Source of the DNA: Diphasiastrum complanatum
Lineage: Eukaryota > Streptophyta > Lycopodiopsida > Lycopodiales > Lycopodiaceae
DNA length: 64,000 nt
Assembly: GCA_029204225.1 (NCBI GenBank)
Contig: CM055108.1
Coordinates: 24,203,670 to 24,267,669 of the forward strand
Direction of reading: 5' to 3'
Shown: positions 1 through 13,249 of the stretch, piece after piece
Layout of the letters: each line of letters begins with the position of its first letter
Position numbering within the stretch: the first letter of the stretch is position 1
Position numbers and translations under genes: made by a program
The notes under the pieces: model-generated
What the model saw: only the letters and a program-made list of their open reading frames with translations
What the model was told of the DNA's origin: nothing
Database searches by the model: none

Positions 1-527
1 CTTGAACTATGTAGAGCTTTTCTATGACCAAAAAAATCGAAAAGACAAGCCATTTATTCCTTTCTATCGATGCCAACACGTTCAGCAGCATTCGTAGGAT
101 TTAAGATCGTTTTCTCGGTATAGGTTTACGTTGGTTGAATATAATCAGAGGCGGACCTTATATGTATAATATTTTCTAGTCATGTATATGTACCTCTTCT
201 GTATAGTTCTTGTACTGTTGTACTCATTGACAACCCATTTTGTGTTGTTGGCATCCCCTATGCCGAATGCTTCACTGATAGGAAATCGTTGTGCGATTCG
301 CTCGCTATAATAAGGGAGACAGAAGGGCAGGATTAGAAGTTGAATCTAGGTGTCTTCAACTGGTGTACATATAGCTTTTTTTTCCCTTGAATTTCGCATG
401 CCTTTCGACGTAATAGAGTATTTATTTTCAAGATCGTCGTATGCATTTTCTCTTCCACGTTGTTTCATTGAGGTTTGTAAGTTAGTATAATTAGCTTTAT
501 GTGCTAAATTGGCTTTTATCTTTGCAG
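1..527 (+). other. Intron or 5' flank upstream of the trihelix exon
   Basis: No coding exon was recognised here. The stretch ends in a pyrimidine-rich run followed by TTTGCAG at 521-527, a good plant 3' splice site that leads straight into trihelix coding sequence. The 5' exon, which should encode the start of the first trihelix domain, was not found and probably lies to the left of the window, so most of this is likely intron. Confidence 0.55.
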
Positions 528-2049
528 AAAACTCGTTGAACTTGGCTATCCTAGAAGCGCAAGGAAATGTAAGGAGAAATTTGAAAACATCTACAAATAC
601 TACAAGAAAACCAAGGATGGAAAGTCTGGAAGGCAGGATGGGAAAAACTACAGATTCTTTTCAGAATTTGAAGCTCTTTATGGAGGTGGGGTAAGTACTC
701 TCAACGGTGGGGGAGGCAAGAGTGAAGCTACTCAAGGAGATGCAGGTGGGGAAACTCTCAAGTTAAAAAGTACTGGATATGTGAGTGCAGCAGTCGAGAA
801 AGTTTCTATGCCTCAAAGACTTGTGGAGAACTACGGCGATGCAAATATGTCTTATGCTACTTCAGAGGACGACTACGATGATTCCGCTGACATGGATGAA
901 AAACATAGCAGAAAACGAAAGAGGAAATCATGGAATTCTCGGATGGGATTCTTTGAAAACCTCATGAAGAATTACATCGACAAACAGGAATCGATTCTCA
1001 GGAAGTTTCTTGACGTTATAGAGCGCCACGAGCAGAACAGGATCGCCAGGGAAGATGCCTATAGAATGCAGGAGATTGCGCGTGCTAGTAGGGAAGAGGC
1101 ACTTCGAACTCAAGAGCACGCTCTTGCGACCAGCAGGGATGAAGCGATTATTGCATTTCTGCAAAAAACCACAGGACAATTTATGAATCTGCCTCAAATA
1201 AAACCAAATGTAAGTGCTTATTGTGTTCCAGAAGAGCAGCAAGACAAGGAGCCTTTCGATTCCAATTGCAAGCGATGGCCAAAGCCTGAAGTGCTAGCCT
1301 TAATTCAACTTCGTAGCGATATGGAGCCAAAATTCCACGAAGCTGGTCTCAAAGGGCCATTATGGGAAGAGATTGCAAGCAGGATGGCGTCGTTTGGCTA
1401 CAACCGAAATTCGAAGAGGTGCAAAGAGAAATGGGAGAATATAAACAAGTACTTTCGAAAAACTAAAAACATTAGCAAGAAGCGCTCCGAAAACGCTAAG
1501 ACTTGCCCTTATTTCCATCGTTTGGATGCATTGTACCGGAATGGAGTTCTGGGGACTCCAATCAACAACAAAGCCCTTAAGCTTGAAGATAATATTCCTG
1601 GTGAACCTAGTGAAAGCAACAAAGATGATAGTTGCCAACTAGAAGTCGAAGTAGATACGATACCTGATAGAGAGGCAGATGCTACTGGCGCTACGCCAAC
1701 CAGTAATTGCAACTCCATTCATTGTGTCTCTGACGAGATTAGGTGTCGCAGTGAAACAGGATTGAAGAAAGATCGGCAGACAGGTTTTGCAGAATCGGGC
1801 AGGTGTAACGTCGGTAGCTGCAACATGATGCAGTTGGACGGGCTGCCTGCGAGTGAAATATTTTCAGAAAACATCAAGAAGTCGGCCAAACTTGATAATC
1901 TTGTTAAGGAAATGTTTGGAATTCAGCAGAGACATCAACGTATATTCAATGGTTACGATGAGAAAGATGCAGATATTGACTCAGGCAACGAGCACAGAAG
2001 GCAAGGGAGTTCTAGCACGAATAACTTTGCTCAGCAAAACAGCCACTAA
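528..2049 (+). CDS. Trihelix (GT-2 type) transcription factor, 3' exon, partial
   Basis: This is the large last exon of a nuclear trihelix DNA-binding protein. Family members bind GT elements in promoters. Reading from the acceptor AG at 526-527, the frame is open to TAA at 2047-2049, about 506 codons, with a split codon at 528 (phase 2 intron). It opens inside the first trihelix domain (ELGYPRSARKCKEKFENIYK, then FFSEFEALYGG). A basic KHSRKRKRKSW stretch follows, a probable nuclear localisation signal. Next is the central helix typical of GT-2/DF1/GTL1 proteins (roughly 945-1175, FFENLMKNYIDKQESI to AIIAFLQKTTGQ). The second trihelix domain is at about 1261-1550 (RWPKPEVLALIQLR, KGPLWEEIASRM, CKEKWENINKYF, CPYFHRLDALY). 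A conserved tail helix, LVKEMFGIQQRHQR, lies near 1895-1940. Two trihelix domains place it in the GT-2 clade. The first exon is missing, so the orthologue cannot be named. The frame is intact and looks functional. Confidence 0.93.
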
Positions 2050-3767
2050 GAATGCCCATCTCCGTGTGAATATTCTATCTTAATTCGAAGGTTGATAGTT
2101 TTAAGACTTCTTTTTGCACGAAGTTAAATTCTTCAAACTGCTTACGAAGTTTAGCAGCATATGCATGCCGTTTGTACAGATTATGAGTACTATTTCCATG
2201 GAAACTAGGTGATCCTTGAGTGTATTGTATGTTACTGAGAGGAACAATTAAGATTCACCAATTTTTTAAAGGTCTGTGATCTTGTGATTTGGTAGTTGTA
2301 CTCCTCCATAATAGTGTCAGGCTATGGAATATACTTTTGCGTTGAATGCCTTTTGTTTCTGTTGTATTTCCTCATTTGGGCGGCCGATTGGAGTCAAACT
2401 TGTGAACCTCAATCACAGGAGAGGAAGTTCTCAACCAGCTCATCACTTATTGGCGTACGTTTGCGTTCAATCTTTGAGTCTTGACTCTTTTAGGCTTTCC
2501 ACCAAATGGAACAGCCATGTACTTATAGGCTTAATTATAGTCCGTGTCCATGTTTTTACGTTGCACGACTTGCAGAATCAGTACGCTTTCTTTATGGATA
2601 ACTTGTGGAAGACTGAGTAGAAAACTGATCTGTTAAAGTGGATTTATGTTAGATAGCAATTATAGTGCAATATACCCAATATTACGAGATCCTGCATATT
2701 CACATACTTTTTTCAATATGCATTCTGGATGGGGTGTGTTCTTGTAACCCTCACGTGTGCATGTTGTCCCATGCAGTCACCTCGTTTACGTTCAATTCAG
2801 GTGAATGAGTACTTCAAATGCTCTTATTCTCTTCTCAAGGTTTGAAGCTGCGATTGATTGCACACAGCAGTACTTAATAAGATGGCATCCAAGAATAACG
2901 AGCACAGACTGATTGGTTTAATTCGTTTCACATTGCTGCTCATTCTTGTGTTTTTCTCTGGCCGTTCTGGGGGTCAGATCTGCAACATGAAAATAAGTGA
3001 TTTACTTTTTCCGTGGCAAACCTTAACCCTCTCAGTACCTATGGTTTTCTCTGGACTACTATAAGAAGATTCTTCCTGCTACGATTATGGATACATTTTA
3101 TATGGATATTTGAGTGCAATTATGCAGTTCTTGAATTGCGGATTAAAACGTGAAATGTTAATTGTCTCGATCTGATTTCAGCCAATTGTGCTGAAAAACA
3201 CGTACCAGCGATGGAAATATGCATGTCCATCTGCTTTGTTTTATATGTTTTTACCTATGTTACTATACATTAGAAAAGCTCACAACTAAGCCATGAACCC
3301 TGATTCCTGAGTCCAAGAACCCCAGCCAGTCTCAGTCTCAGCCTTCAGGGCCAGGTTGAGTGTCCTCTAGTCCTCTGATCTCCGGCCAGGCTCCCCCAGG
3401 ATTTTTCTCTTTCTTGCCAGACCGGATCAGATTTTTTCTTTACATGTCCTTCCTCATGCTAATTGTGTTGTAGTTTGGAAATTATGAAAGATGAAAAAAT
3501 GCTTGGAATTTTTTGAATTGTTGCAATGAGGTGATTATTTGTTGCAACCAGGTGATGATGATGCCAACAATTGGCAAGACATTGAGGCACTGATGGCAAT
3601 CAGACCTGGGAAGTTGAGGATATGTTGTGAGTTTATTCCCACTCATTTCTCAGTGAGTTGGAATTGGTACTCTGAAGTTGGAATGTTGCTGGAAGAGTGA
3701 TGCGACGGATGGGATCACAGGATGCCGGGATGCTCAAGAGCACAGCAGAAGGTGAGGGAGCACCCAT
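2050..3767 (+). other. 3' UTR and intergenic region after the trihelix gene
   Basis: No coding region with supporting homology was seen. The first part must hold the trihelix 3' UTR, but no poly(A) signal could be chosen with confidence. Short open frames such as 2296-2484 and 2858-3064 have no recognisable domain and read as chance frames. Confidence 0.5.
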
Positions 3768-4127
3768 GAACCCGTTCTTTACGTAGTAGGTAATGGTCCA
3801 TTGGGAGGGCCATTACCACAAATAATTTGGTCGCCGGGCAGCTTGTGGCAATTCACATATTCTGTGAATTTATCAATTGTCTTGTTTGCATATAATATAG
3901 AGATTTGGAGTTCATTTGTGCATTGATACAGGTCTGCTTAACTTGTTTATTGAAATGCAATGGTTAATATCAGAGTGTTTGAAAAGTTAGAAGGATTGAA
4001 AAAACAGTTTATAGCGTTTTGTTTTGTGGCCTTAGCTGAAGCAGCAAGGCCACAAGCTGCCCGGCGACCAAATTATTTGTGGTAATGGCCCTCCCAATGG
4101 ACCATTACCGCACGTAATTGCCGGTTC
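3768..4127. mobile_element. Foldback / MITE-like element with 61-bp perfect inverted repeats
   Basis: Positions 3789-3849 and 4049-4109 are exact reverse complements over 61 bases (start GGTAATGGTCCATTGGGAGG), separated by about 199 bp of unrelated DNA. Each arm also contains a smaller palindrome (GGTAATGG...CCATTACC). Weaker complementarity (GAACC, TTACGT) continues outward to about 3768 and 4127. There is no coding capacity. A clear target duplication was not found, so the superfamily is unassigned. It may be a non-autonomous DNA transposon or a foldback element. Confidence 0.75.
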
Positions 4128-4134
4128 GCCTGAT

Positions 4135-4429
4135 TTTTTTTTTGTCGTCTCTCCTGTCTTTGCACTCTGCGCTCTCTCGCGCTCTCTCTCTCCCTCTCTT
4201 TCGCGCTCGCTCTCTCTCCTCTCCGCTCTCTCTCTCTCTCCGCTCTCTCTTCCTGTCGGCTCTCTCCCTCTCCTCTCCGCTCTCTCTCTCTCTCTCTGTT
4301 GTCTGTACTCTCTCCCTCTCCGCTCTCTCCCTCTCTGTTGTCTGCCCTCTCTACTCTCCGCTCTCTCCCTCTCTGCTGTCTGCCCTCTCCCTCTCCCTCT
4401 CTCTAATGTCTGCACTCTCTCCCTCAGCC

Positions 4430-4488
<59 letters not shown>

Positions 4489-4650
4489 TCCTGTGTTGTC
4501 TCTGTTGTGTGCTCTCCCCTCTGTTGTCTCTCTCTTCTCTCTCTCCCCCCCTCTTATCCCTCCCTCCTCTATCTTGTCTGCTCTCCCTCCCTCGCTCCGC
4601 TCTCTCTCCCCCTCCCTCCCTCCGCTATCTCCTCTCTTTTCTGTGCTCTC
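4135..4650. repeat. CT-rich (polypyrimidine) tract with (CT)n microsatellite
   Basis: The plus strand is almost wholly pyrimidine here, with a pure (CT)n run at about 4434-4486 and many imperfect TCTCTCCCTC units. Long open frames on both strands (Ser/Leu-rich on plus, Arg/Glu-rich on minus) are artefacts of the dinucleotide repeat. The tract ends at the TG of a copia LTR. Confidence 0.95.
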
Positions 4651-4729
4651 TGTTGGAAATTTGTGAACTTCGAAAACCTTCGGGAGATTCTCTTGCTTTG
4701 GCATTTTTGCGAAGCCTTCGGGACATTCT

Positions 4730-4788
<59 letters not shown>

Positions 4789-5301
4789 CTTTTTCCACAA
4801 AGCCAATGTTGATAGCACTTGTCGCACTTTTCGCATATTTCGCACTTTTGAAACTAGAGCGTGAATGTGTAACGAAATGCAGGAAAGCAAAAGTGGACAA
4901 GGACAACTAACTAGAAGAAATCAGAGTAAGAATGTTCTTTTAATTACTAGAGATTAGATCAGCTGTCTCTCCATTCTCTATATATATAGGATTAACGAGT
5001 GACAGATTGCAGTCTAAGATGTTAGTACATGATATTAGCTGTTCACAAGAAAGAGTAGCTCTCTTGCGGTATCGCGCTGTTTGAGATCCAAGTAGCGCAC
5101 AAAGTTTGTTGTAATATGTAATTCAGATGATATAAATGCAAGAGTGCATTAGATGCAGTAATTTGTAATTGTTTCATGTTTGATTGATTCATTTTCTCTT
5201 CCACCCATTATTCATGCAGTAAATTTGTAATTGTATGTTACAGTAGTAGAAACTGGATAATTCTTGTTTCTACATTTGAGTTTCCGCAAATTTTTCTATC
5301 A
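4651..5301 (+). mobile_element. 5' LTR of copia element J
   Basis: It begins TGTTGGAAATTTGTGAAC and ends TTCTATCA, just before a decayed primer-binding site (TGATATCACAGCC, 5303-5315, compare TGGTATCAGAGCC). The first ~90 bp recur at 7755, directly after the polypurine tract, which defines the 3' LTR. A (CT)n run at about 4735-4784 lies inside the LTR. A TATATATA motif near 4980 may be the promoter TATA box. Confidence 0.8.
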
Positions 5302-7754
5302 ATGATATCACAGCCAGGTTCTTGGAGTGGAACTCCAAGACGGGCCAGAATGGCTTCCAACATTTCACAGGAAATCACTATGATTCTTGATGGATCGAAT
5401 TACGGTCACTAGAAAAGAAGAACCATGATTCTCCTAAAGGGAGAAGGCTTATGAGGCGTCGTTGATGGCACTGAAGCAATGTCGGAAGAGAATGAAGTCA
5501 GAATCAACGAATGGAAAAGAAAGGATGATAAAGCAGTTGCTCTTATCACTCTGTCATTGACAGAAGAAATTATGATGAATGTTGACGATCTTGGTCACAG
5601 TCAACAGAGTAGCAGCTTCAACTTATTTGTAGAATCGAACATTGACAACGGCTGTTAAGGGCAAGACCCCATATGAAATATGGTTCAGCAAAGGCCAGAC
5701 CTCTCACATGTTAGGATTTTTGGATGTGATGCCTATATGCACACACCAGATCAAAAGAGAAAGAAATTGGATGACAAGTCTTCCAAAGTCATCTTTATTG
5801 GCTACCCGTTTGAGGCAGCTGGATACATGTTGTACAATTCACTGACCAAGAAAATTCTTGTTAGTAGAGATGTCAAATTTGACGAAGGACAGTTCTTGGG
5901 ATCTGATTGAGAATGTGATGCTGATTTCCACTAGTACCCATATTTTGTCAGAATAGACACAAGTGAAGCTGAGGCATTCGCAAATCCCCCAACTCAACTA
6001 GTACTACCACCAGATGAGGGGCAGAGACAGAACGTACAAGTTCAAGTACAAGTAAGACAATCTGGAATTGCAAAAGCGAGACCGGTGGAAGGGCGTCAGA
6101 TGACAACGACCCAACCAGTGAGGTCGCGAACACGTTCACTGAAGGTGATTGAGAATGCTGAGATGAGTCATGTATATACAGACTTTTGTGAGATTACAGA
6201 AGAGCCAGAAACTTTTCAAGAAGCGGACCAGAGCAGTGAAAGTAAGCAATGGCGTCAAGCCATGTAGGAAGAACTGCAATCCATGGAAAGGAACAAAGCA
6301 TGGGAATTGACAACGTTACCTGCTGGAAGAAAAGCTATAAGCAACAAATGGGTTTTCAAAAGGAAAACAAATGCAGTGGTCCGCAATAAAGCCAGATTAG
6401 TGGCAAGAGATTTTTCACAAAAGGAAGGAATCGATTATTTCGAAACCTTCTCTCCCACAGTGAAAATGGCCAGCATAAGAACACTCTTAGCCTATGCTAC
6501 GAGATACAATCTAGAAATTCATCAAATTGATGTGAAAGCAGTGTTCCTATATGGGAACATTGATGAAGAAATATACATGACACAACCAGAAGGTTTTGTG
6601 GATGAGGATCATCCAGAATTTGTATGCAGACTGACAAAATGCATTTATGGATTGAAACAAGCAGCAAGAGCATGACATAGTAGAATTGATCTTTATCTTA
6701 AGTCAATTGGAATGCATGCCTTGTTATCTGACTGTAATATATATACAATTAGAGATGGTGACAGTTTTGTATTCATGACAATGTTTGTTGATATAGGGAA
6801 TTGCCTGAAGTTAATCCAGAAATTAAAAACTCAGATATATGATGAGTTTGACATTTCAGATATTGGAGAAGTGTAGATATGTGTGGGACTGCAGATAGAC
6901 AGGGACAGGTGCAGAGGAATTCTCCACCTAACACAAGAAAAATATGTGATGAAGATTCTAAAAGATTACAAGATGACAGAGTGCAAAGAAAAATGCACTC
7001 CTATGAAAGCAGGAGCAAGATTGACCAAGGATGACTGCCCAAAGCATGATGCAGAAAAGGGGAGAATGGCAATAGTGTCGTACCGCAACCTTGTTGGCAG
7101 CCTTACGTACTTGGCAGTTTGCACCAGACCCGACATCGATGTGGCAGTGTACTCACTTAGCCAATTCACTGGTAATCCAGACGAGAAGCATTGGAAAATG
7201 GCCAAGAGAGTCGTTCAGTACATTAAAAGTACAACTAGGTATGGGATAACCTTCCGTAGTGATTCTAATTTTGAACTGCTTGCATATAGTAATGCCACTT
7301 GGGCTAGCAGTAGGGATGACAGTATCTGGTGGATGTTTTGTGCTTTGCGGATCAATAGTAAACTGGGTATGCAAGAAGCAGACCTTGGTTGCTCAGTCCT
7401 CGTGTGAAGCATAATATGTTGCTACATCTAAAAACGCAAATGAGATAGTGTGGCTTCGAATGCTATTGAACGAATTGAATGAACCACAGGTTCAGCCCAC
7501 TATAATGTATATGGATAGCCAAAGTGCAATCCACCTCACCGAGGATCCTATTTTTTACTCCAAAACCAAGCACATTCCACTGAAGTATCACCACATCAGA
7601 GATTTGATTCAGAAAAAGGAGTTGATGATTCAGTATGTTAAATCATCCGACATGATGGCAGATGTACTCACAAGGCCTCTGAATAAGATCCAGTTTGAAA
7701 AATAGAGAATGTCAATGGGAATCAGATGAAGGTTTTCTCAGTTCAAAAGGGAGC
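5302..7754 (+). pseudogene. Internal region of copia element J (gag-integrase fusion remnant, RT, RNase H)
   Basis: Decayed Ty1/copia polyprotein. A short gag start (from about 5350, SNISQEITMILDGSNYGH) runs with stops to about 5620. It is then joined directly to the integrase C-terminal region (5640-5910, LSHVRIFGCDAYMHTPDQK, KKILVSRDVKFDE), so protease and the integrase core are deleted. Reverse transcriptase follows at about 6283-6860 (KWVFKRKTNA, VARDFSQKEG, QIDVKAVFLYGNIDEEIYM, YGLKQAARA), with a stop at 6675. The RNase H part occupies 6883-7707 (RPDIDVAVYSLSQF, SQSAIHLTEDPIFYSKTKHI, DVLTRPLNKIQFEK) in at least two frames. A polypurine tract AAAAGGGAGC (7745-7754) abuts the 3' LTR. It cannot encode a working protein. 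Confidence 0.88.
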
Positions 7755-8600
<846 letters not shown>

Positions 8601-10975
8601 CCAGGAAAAAGAAAACGTTGTTGGGCCCTATATTATGCTAAAGCTCTTGTGAAGAGACCCTTACACCGGCTATTATGCTATTGTGCTATGAATTATAAGT
8701 TTCATGCATGACTACTTTTTGAGATTGCATCTTTTTTATGTAACTTCTTTTATGTCCCAACTTCGATTTTAACCTTCAGAACAACGTACTTCCATTGCCC
8801 TGCAACGTGCTCAGGCCCTTTCAATTCTACAACGGGCGACGGTGGCTGACTCTGCTACATCTCATCTCCCTTCATTAGCCCAGGATATGGATTAATCTTA
8901 ACTTTACTGCAAGCTTCGCTCTTGTTTGAGCTTACTTTTGTTTAAAATTCCCGTTCGGGGTGTATATATCTTTTTCATCAATGTACCTACTACTTTTTCC
9001 TATGACTAAATGCACCAGGGTGTTTCAGAACATAGTACATTGTAGCAAATGTCTATTTAGATCAAATGACCTCATGCCATAAAACACAATTCACCAATTT
9101 CCTTCAATCCTAGAAGCATCAAGTAGGGAAACCTCTTGGGATTTATCCCATATTTTCCTGTAATCAAATTCATGTATCGGTTCTTTTGGTAGAATCCTAA
9201 AATTTGTGGAAAATCCCTTGAAGAAGAATCCTACAATTAATAGAAGATAGCCTCAATTAGTTTTGTTTTTAACCTACAAAACTCTAAAGATTATTTGTTT
9301 AAGAGCAAGTCCCCAACATTGAGCAATCAACAATTTCAAATTCTAACGAGCATAAGTCATTAGGGGATATTAGAACTCAAAATGGGCCATTTGTCAAGAT
9401 GCTTCTTCGCACGCTTTCAACGCTTAAGTGGCCCAATCAATGGTGTCCATCTGTGACGAACTATAACAGTGGTTGACAGACGGAAAGTGCTTTTGCCTTT
9501 CCCAGCCAAATTTTGGTGATTTTCAAAAATCCCGCCGGGCAGTACAAACGATTGTGATTGGACCACAATTACTGCCCGAATACTCTTTTGTTGCCCGTAT
9601 TTGTACACTCGAGGTTGATTTGACGTAAATAGTCATAAACTGTAGCTAACTAATCCCTGTAGTTTAGGAACTTTTTGTCATTCTTAGGTATACCTCTCAT
9701 TCTCTTTGTTCTCATTCATACTCAACTTCCATAGAGATATTTTGGACTAATGGCGACACGTAATCGGAGACCAAGAGGAACCATTGATGCGGGCCAAGAT
9801 GAAGGTGAGCAGTTTGTTTGGTGCAGGCCATGCGATGTCCTGGTATCGGATCAGCGCGCATGTGTATAGATCAATAGTGAGACAGTATAGGAGGCGTGTG
9901 CCGAACCGATAACTCGAGTATGAAAGTCGGCAGTCGATAGTGGATCAATGCGCAGGTGAGTATAGGCCATTGCTTGTTGTTTTAAATTTTTGGATCGAAT
10001 CCGAGTCTTCATACTTTTTCGATGCTCATCTTTGTTTTTTGGACGATCACACACTTTGAAACTTGGAGCTTCAAAAATAATTGCCCTCGTAAGTTTCCGT
10101 GAACGTATCATATCTATAGGTACGGAATTCGGTGACCATTATTCTTTACTGATAGACCATTCATTACTTTTAGGCGCAGGTACCATGCTGTAATATTATT
10201 ATTGGTGGACATTTACAAACCCGGATTAGATGACAAATGTATGGCTGTTATTACAAGCACGCTTAACTAATTAATGCTTGAAGTTAGAGCTATTAACCAC
10301 AGTAGTTAGAATGCGGGCAATACCGAAAACTCGAAAAATGGCAACCAATCGGTACCGGTTTCCATTCTCTCTCTACCTAACCTCTCTCTAAAGTCGAATT
10401 TCTTAAAGGGCCCATTTTGAGCTTAAATTTTTCCTAATGTTAGTTAGTGAGCATATGCCATCATCCAACACACCAGTCGCTCCAGCAATAAGGATTCTAA
10501 AAATTTGCAATATTTGACCCCAGACTATATGCAACGTGAGTCTACCTCGGTAGTGGTGACCACTATTCAAAATTTGGACCATGTCATTAGGGACCACCAT
10601 GGAAGCCAAAGGAGCAAACGCGTTGCCAAAGAACCTAAAGCCTATTATTATTAATAACACCAAATGTTAACATTTAGTATTGTACATTTGCTTAACCTCA
10701 CAATAACTAAGGACTTGCCATGTCACAATTTTTGTTACTACATGCTACAATCTTTCTAGCATTATGTACATTAAGTGCTATAAAAAAATCTATAATTCAT
10801 AAATCCTCCCCTAAAAAATCCTATATTATTAAAAGAACGGGATAATTAACTCCTATAAAGTCTAAATATTCCTAGCAATTTGTCATTGTAAATAATCGCT
10901 AACCAGTTAAATTCTTTCATTTTCTTTTTTGAAAGCTTAAAGACACTATTAGATTTTCACAAATGTACAAGTACA
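8601..10975. other. Intergenic region, no supported gene
   Basis: No recognisable protein domain. A 40-codon open stretch ending in TAA (8780-8898, plus, Ala/Leu-rich) could be the decayed end of some gene. Two GATCA-anchored partial repeats lie at about 9848-9970, and a short inverted motif (GGGCAGTA...TACTGCCC) lies near 9536-9585. The sequence is otherwise AT-rich and unremarkable. Confidence 0.5.
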
Positions 10976-11927
10976 AAAAGTTGGCAACCCGAGGCCAAGT
11001 CAACAAAAAGTCCAAAAGGACAACCTGTGCAGCCTAAAAGGAATGGACTATAGCACACCGTGCAAGGAGGCTGTCCAATAAAACTAACTTTAATTCATAA
11101 AAAAAACACCCATACAAAGACATGCCACAACCGAAACAAGGGAAGCATGGCCCTCAAAAATCCGTGCGATCCACAACTTCCACAAAATTGCCAACCTGCA
11201 AATATGCCAAAGGGTGAGAGTAGAGCGATTCAAAATAGAAGAGTCGCCCAACAGAACAATGTCAATGTTGAAAGAGAAAATAAAACCCCAGTGAGGAAGC
11301 AAGCGAGCAAGCTGAGTCCATAAATCTCTTCGACAATAAAAGAATATTGTTTCTTCTTGTAGCTGGCAAATAGGGCAGAGGCAATTACTAAAAAAGGCCA
11401 TTTAGACAAGAGCGAGAGGGACTTGGTAAGGATATGATAGGCAAGGTATCTAAGTTTTCCAATAGAGAGAGAGAGAGAGAGCAAGAGAGATAAAGTCTTT
11501 TCCTCCAATTGGAACGGTCGTGCAAAATGGACCAGAGGGAGATAAAAAAAGTCCAGAAAAAGAGAGGCGTTGTGGTGGCGGTGCAAGGTAGTATAGCTAA
11601 GAAGAGAGTGGTCTAGGGGGGACTCCCAACCATCAAGGTCAAGGGACGGAAGGGGGAAAACATGCAAAGGAATTGCAGAGGAGGACAAGAAAGAGGAGGG
11701 ATCACTAGATGAGAAAACAGTAGAAGGCAAAATCTGGCAAGGAGGGATGTGAATAGCCTATGAGGCCCTTGGAGCCCAAAGACAAGGAGAGGCGAGGGTG
11801 GGAGGACAAGACAAAGTATGCACCATGGGAAAAAAGTGAGGAGGTCCAAATGGGATCGTCAAGTGAAACAAGAGAGGCATCAACCCAATAGAAAAGAGAT
11901 TGAAAGTCCAGAAATAGCCAGGCAAGG
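10976..11927 (-). pseudogene. LINE (non-LTR retrotransposon) 3' fragment with zf-RVT-like end
   Basis: On the minus strand, 11401-11090 reads CPICQLQEETIFFYCRRDLW, then LWKLWIARIFEG. This fits the zinc-binding region (zf-RVT) after the RT of plant LINEs, where CPxC, a Trp-containing block and a Lys-Ala/Ile-Arg-x-F motif are usual. Upstream minus-strand sequence (to about 11985) continues in shifted frames rich in Leu/Phe, consistent with decayed RT linker. The copia LTR starting at 11928 interrupts it. The RT catalytic core is not in the window, so this is a 5'-truncated and broken copy, as is usual for LINEs. Confidence 0.6.
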
Positions 11928-12565
11928 TGTTAAAATTGTCACTTCCAACTTGATATATTTGATCAATCATGAGATCTATGTTCATGATAGTATCTCACAC
12001 GTGTGGAGCCTATTTCCATGTGTGAAAGGATGTACAAAATGTACTTGATAATAGTTAGATTTATTTTGGTTCAATCTATACAAGTGTGAACTTGATTTGT
12101 GGCTAGAATTTAAGAAAAAGTCACTTTGACCAATTTCCATGTAATTTGCTTGCACTTCCATGTGAATGAGTAAATGCTCCCACATGTCAAGTTGTTGTTC
12201 ACACGTGTGGATCAGATTGTAGAGGATAAGATTTAGATATTCCACTAGATCCTATTTTGTAGAGAATATCCTTATTTTTGTGGAGACTAGTCTTTGGTTT
12301 CTAGCTAATGTGATAAGTCAACTTTGGATAATGAGCATATTTGGCTTCCTATTGGTGGATCTAGATGAGTAGGCACTCTTCACACATGTGAAGTCCTGCT
12401 CAACTCATGGATGTACTTGATCTACAAAGAGATCAACCATTTCAATAGAAAGTTGATGAGAGATTTACAATCTAGCAATTTGCTTATGATTCACACATTT
12501 GTCTTGTGATTTTATGCTTGGAATGCTATCAAAAGTTATAGTACTTTGCTCCGAGTCTGGTCACA
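11928..12565 (+). mobile_element. Copia-type LTR (family I), copy 1
   Basis: It starts TGTTAAAATTGTCACTTCC and probably ends GGTCACA. The same sequence in the same orientation occurs at 55163-55830 (shared blocks include the CACACGTGTGG palindromes, the TGAATGAGTAAATG block and the GGTGGATCT block). It lies 5' of a plus-strand gag remnant and so may be that element's 5' LTR, although no clean primer site follows. The 3' boundary is approximate. Confidence 0.65.
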
Positions 12566-13249
12566 ATCCGTATGATGATTATTGATGTTTACATTAGTTG
12601 ATTTTGCTAAATAGCTGATGATCTATGTGTAGATCAAGATCCATAGATTTGGCAATCAACACCTCTTGTAGATTGATTTGTACAATCAATCGTTGTCCTT
12701 TTTTCTGAAAATCAACACAAGGTTCTTGAGCCTAGTATCAAGAGGCATGTAATGATCCATTAATCAATTGAAAAATCATTGTCAATGTGTTGATTTGATT
12801 TAATCTTGTGTGGGCAAGCTCTAGGAGAGTGATAGCTTCATTTGTTTTGGTCCAAATCGACTTGTGGGCTACAGGTGTATTGTCCAAGTGTGAAACTGTA
12901 CAAAAACCTTCAAATCAAGTTTCTATAGTATTTTTGGTCCAAAATCTTGCATACTAGTCCAAAATTAATGGTTTTTAGTGCATTGTCTAGCTCTAGGTTC
13001 AATCCATTGAATGCTAATGATCAAATAGAGGTTTGAGTCATTGAAGCATTTCATGTCGAAGCATTAGATCAGATTATTAAGGCTTATTTGTTCAGATCTT
13101 GAATGTGTGTGTAATATCAAGCAAAATAGTGCAAGAATAAATTTTTTAAGGGAGTCATTTGCTAGGATTTTTGAATGGATCTATTACACCATGATCCAAG
13201 TTTGAGCTAAGTTGATTGGGCTGAGATTAGAAGCTTCCTAGTGAGCTAG
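12566..13249 (+). other. Untranslated leader between LTR I and gag
   Basis: No coding signal. It sits between the LTR and the start of a copia gag remnant in the same orientation, as expected for the leader of a copia element. Confidence 0.4.

Noticed and set aside
1200-1212. GTAAGT donor-like site inside the trihelix exon
   Set aside because: The frame continues unbroken through conserved sequence on both sides, so it is coding, not a splice site.
4032-4910. Arg/Glu-rich and Ser/Leu-rich frames on both strands
   Set aside because: Same repeat artefact, overlapping the foldback arm and the LTR.
8780-8898. Open stretch of ~40 codons, Ala/Leu-rich, ending in TAA
   Set aside because: Too short, with no motif. 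It could be a decayed gene end but cannot be assigned.
9750-9804. Possible small first exon: ATG at 9750, 18 codons, then GAAG followed by a GTGAGC donor-like site
   Set aside because: A single short open stretch with a donor-like motif is weak. No following exon or homology was found.
10403-10663. 86-codon hydrophobic frame on the minus strand
   Set aside because: No start context, domain or conservation elsewhere in the window.
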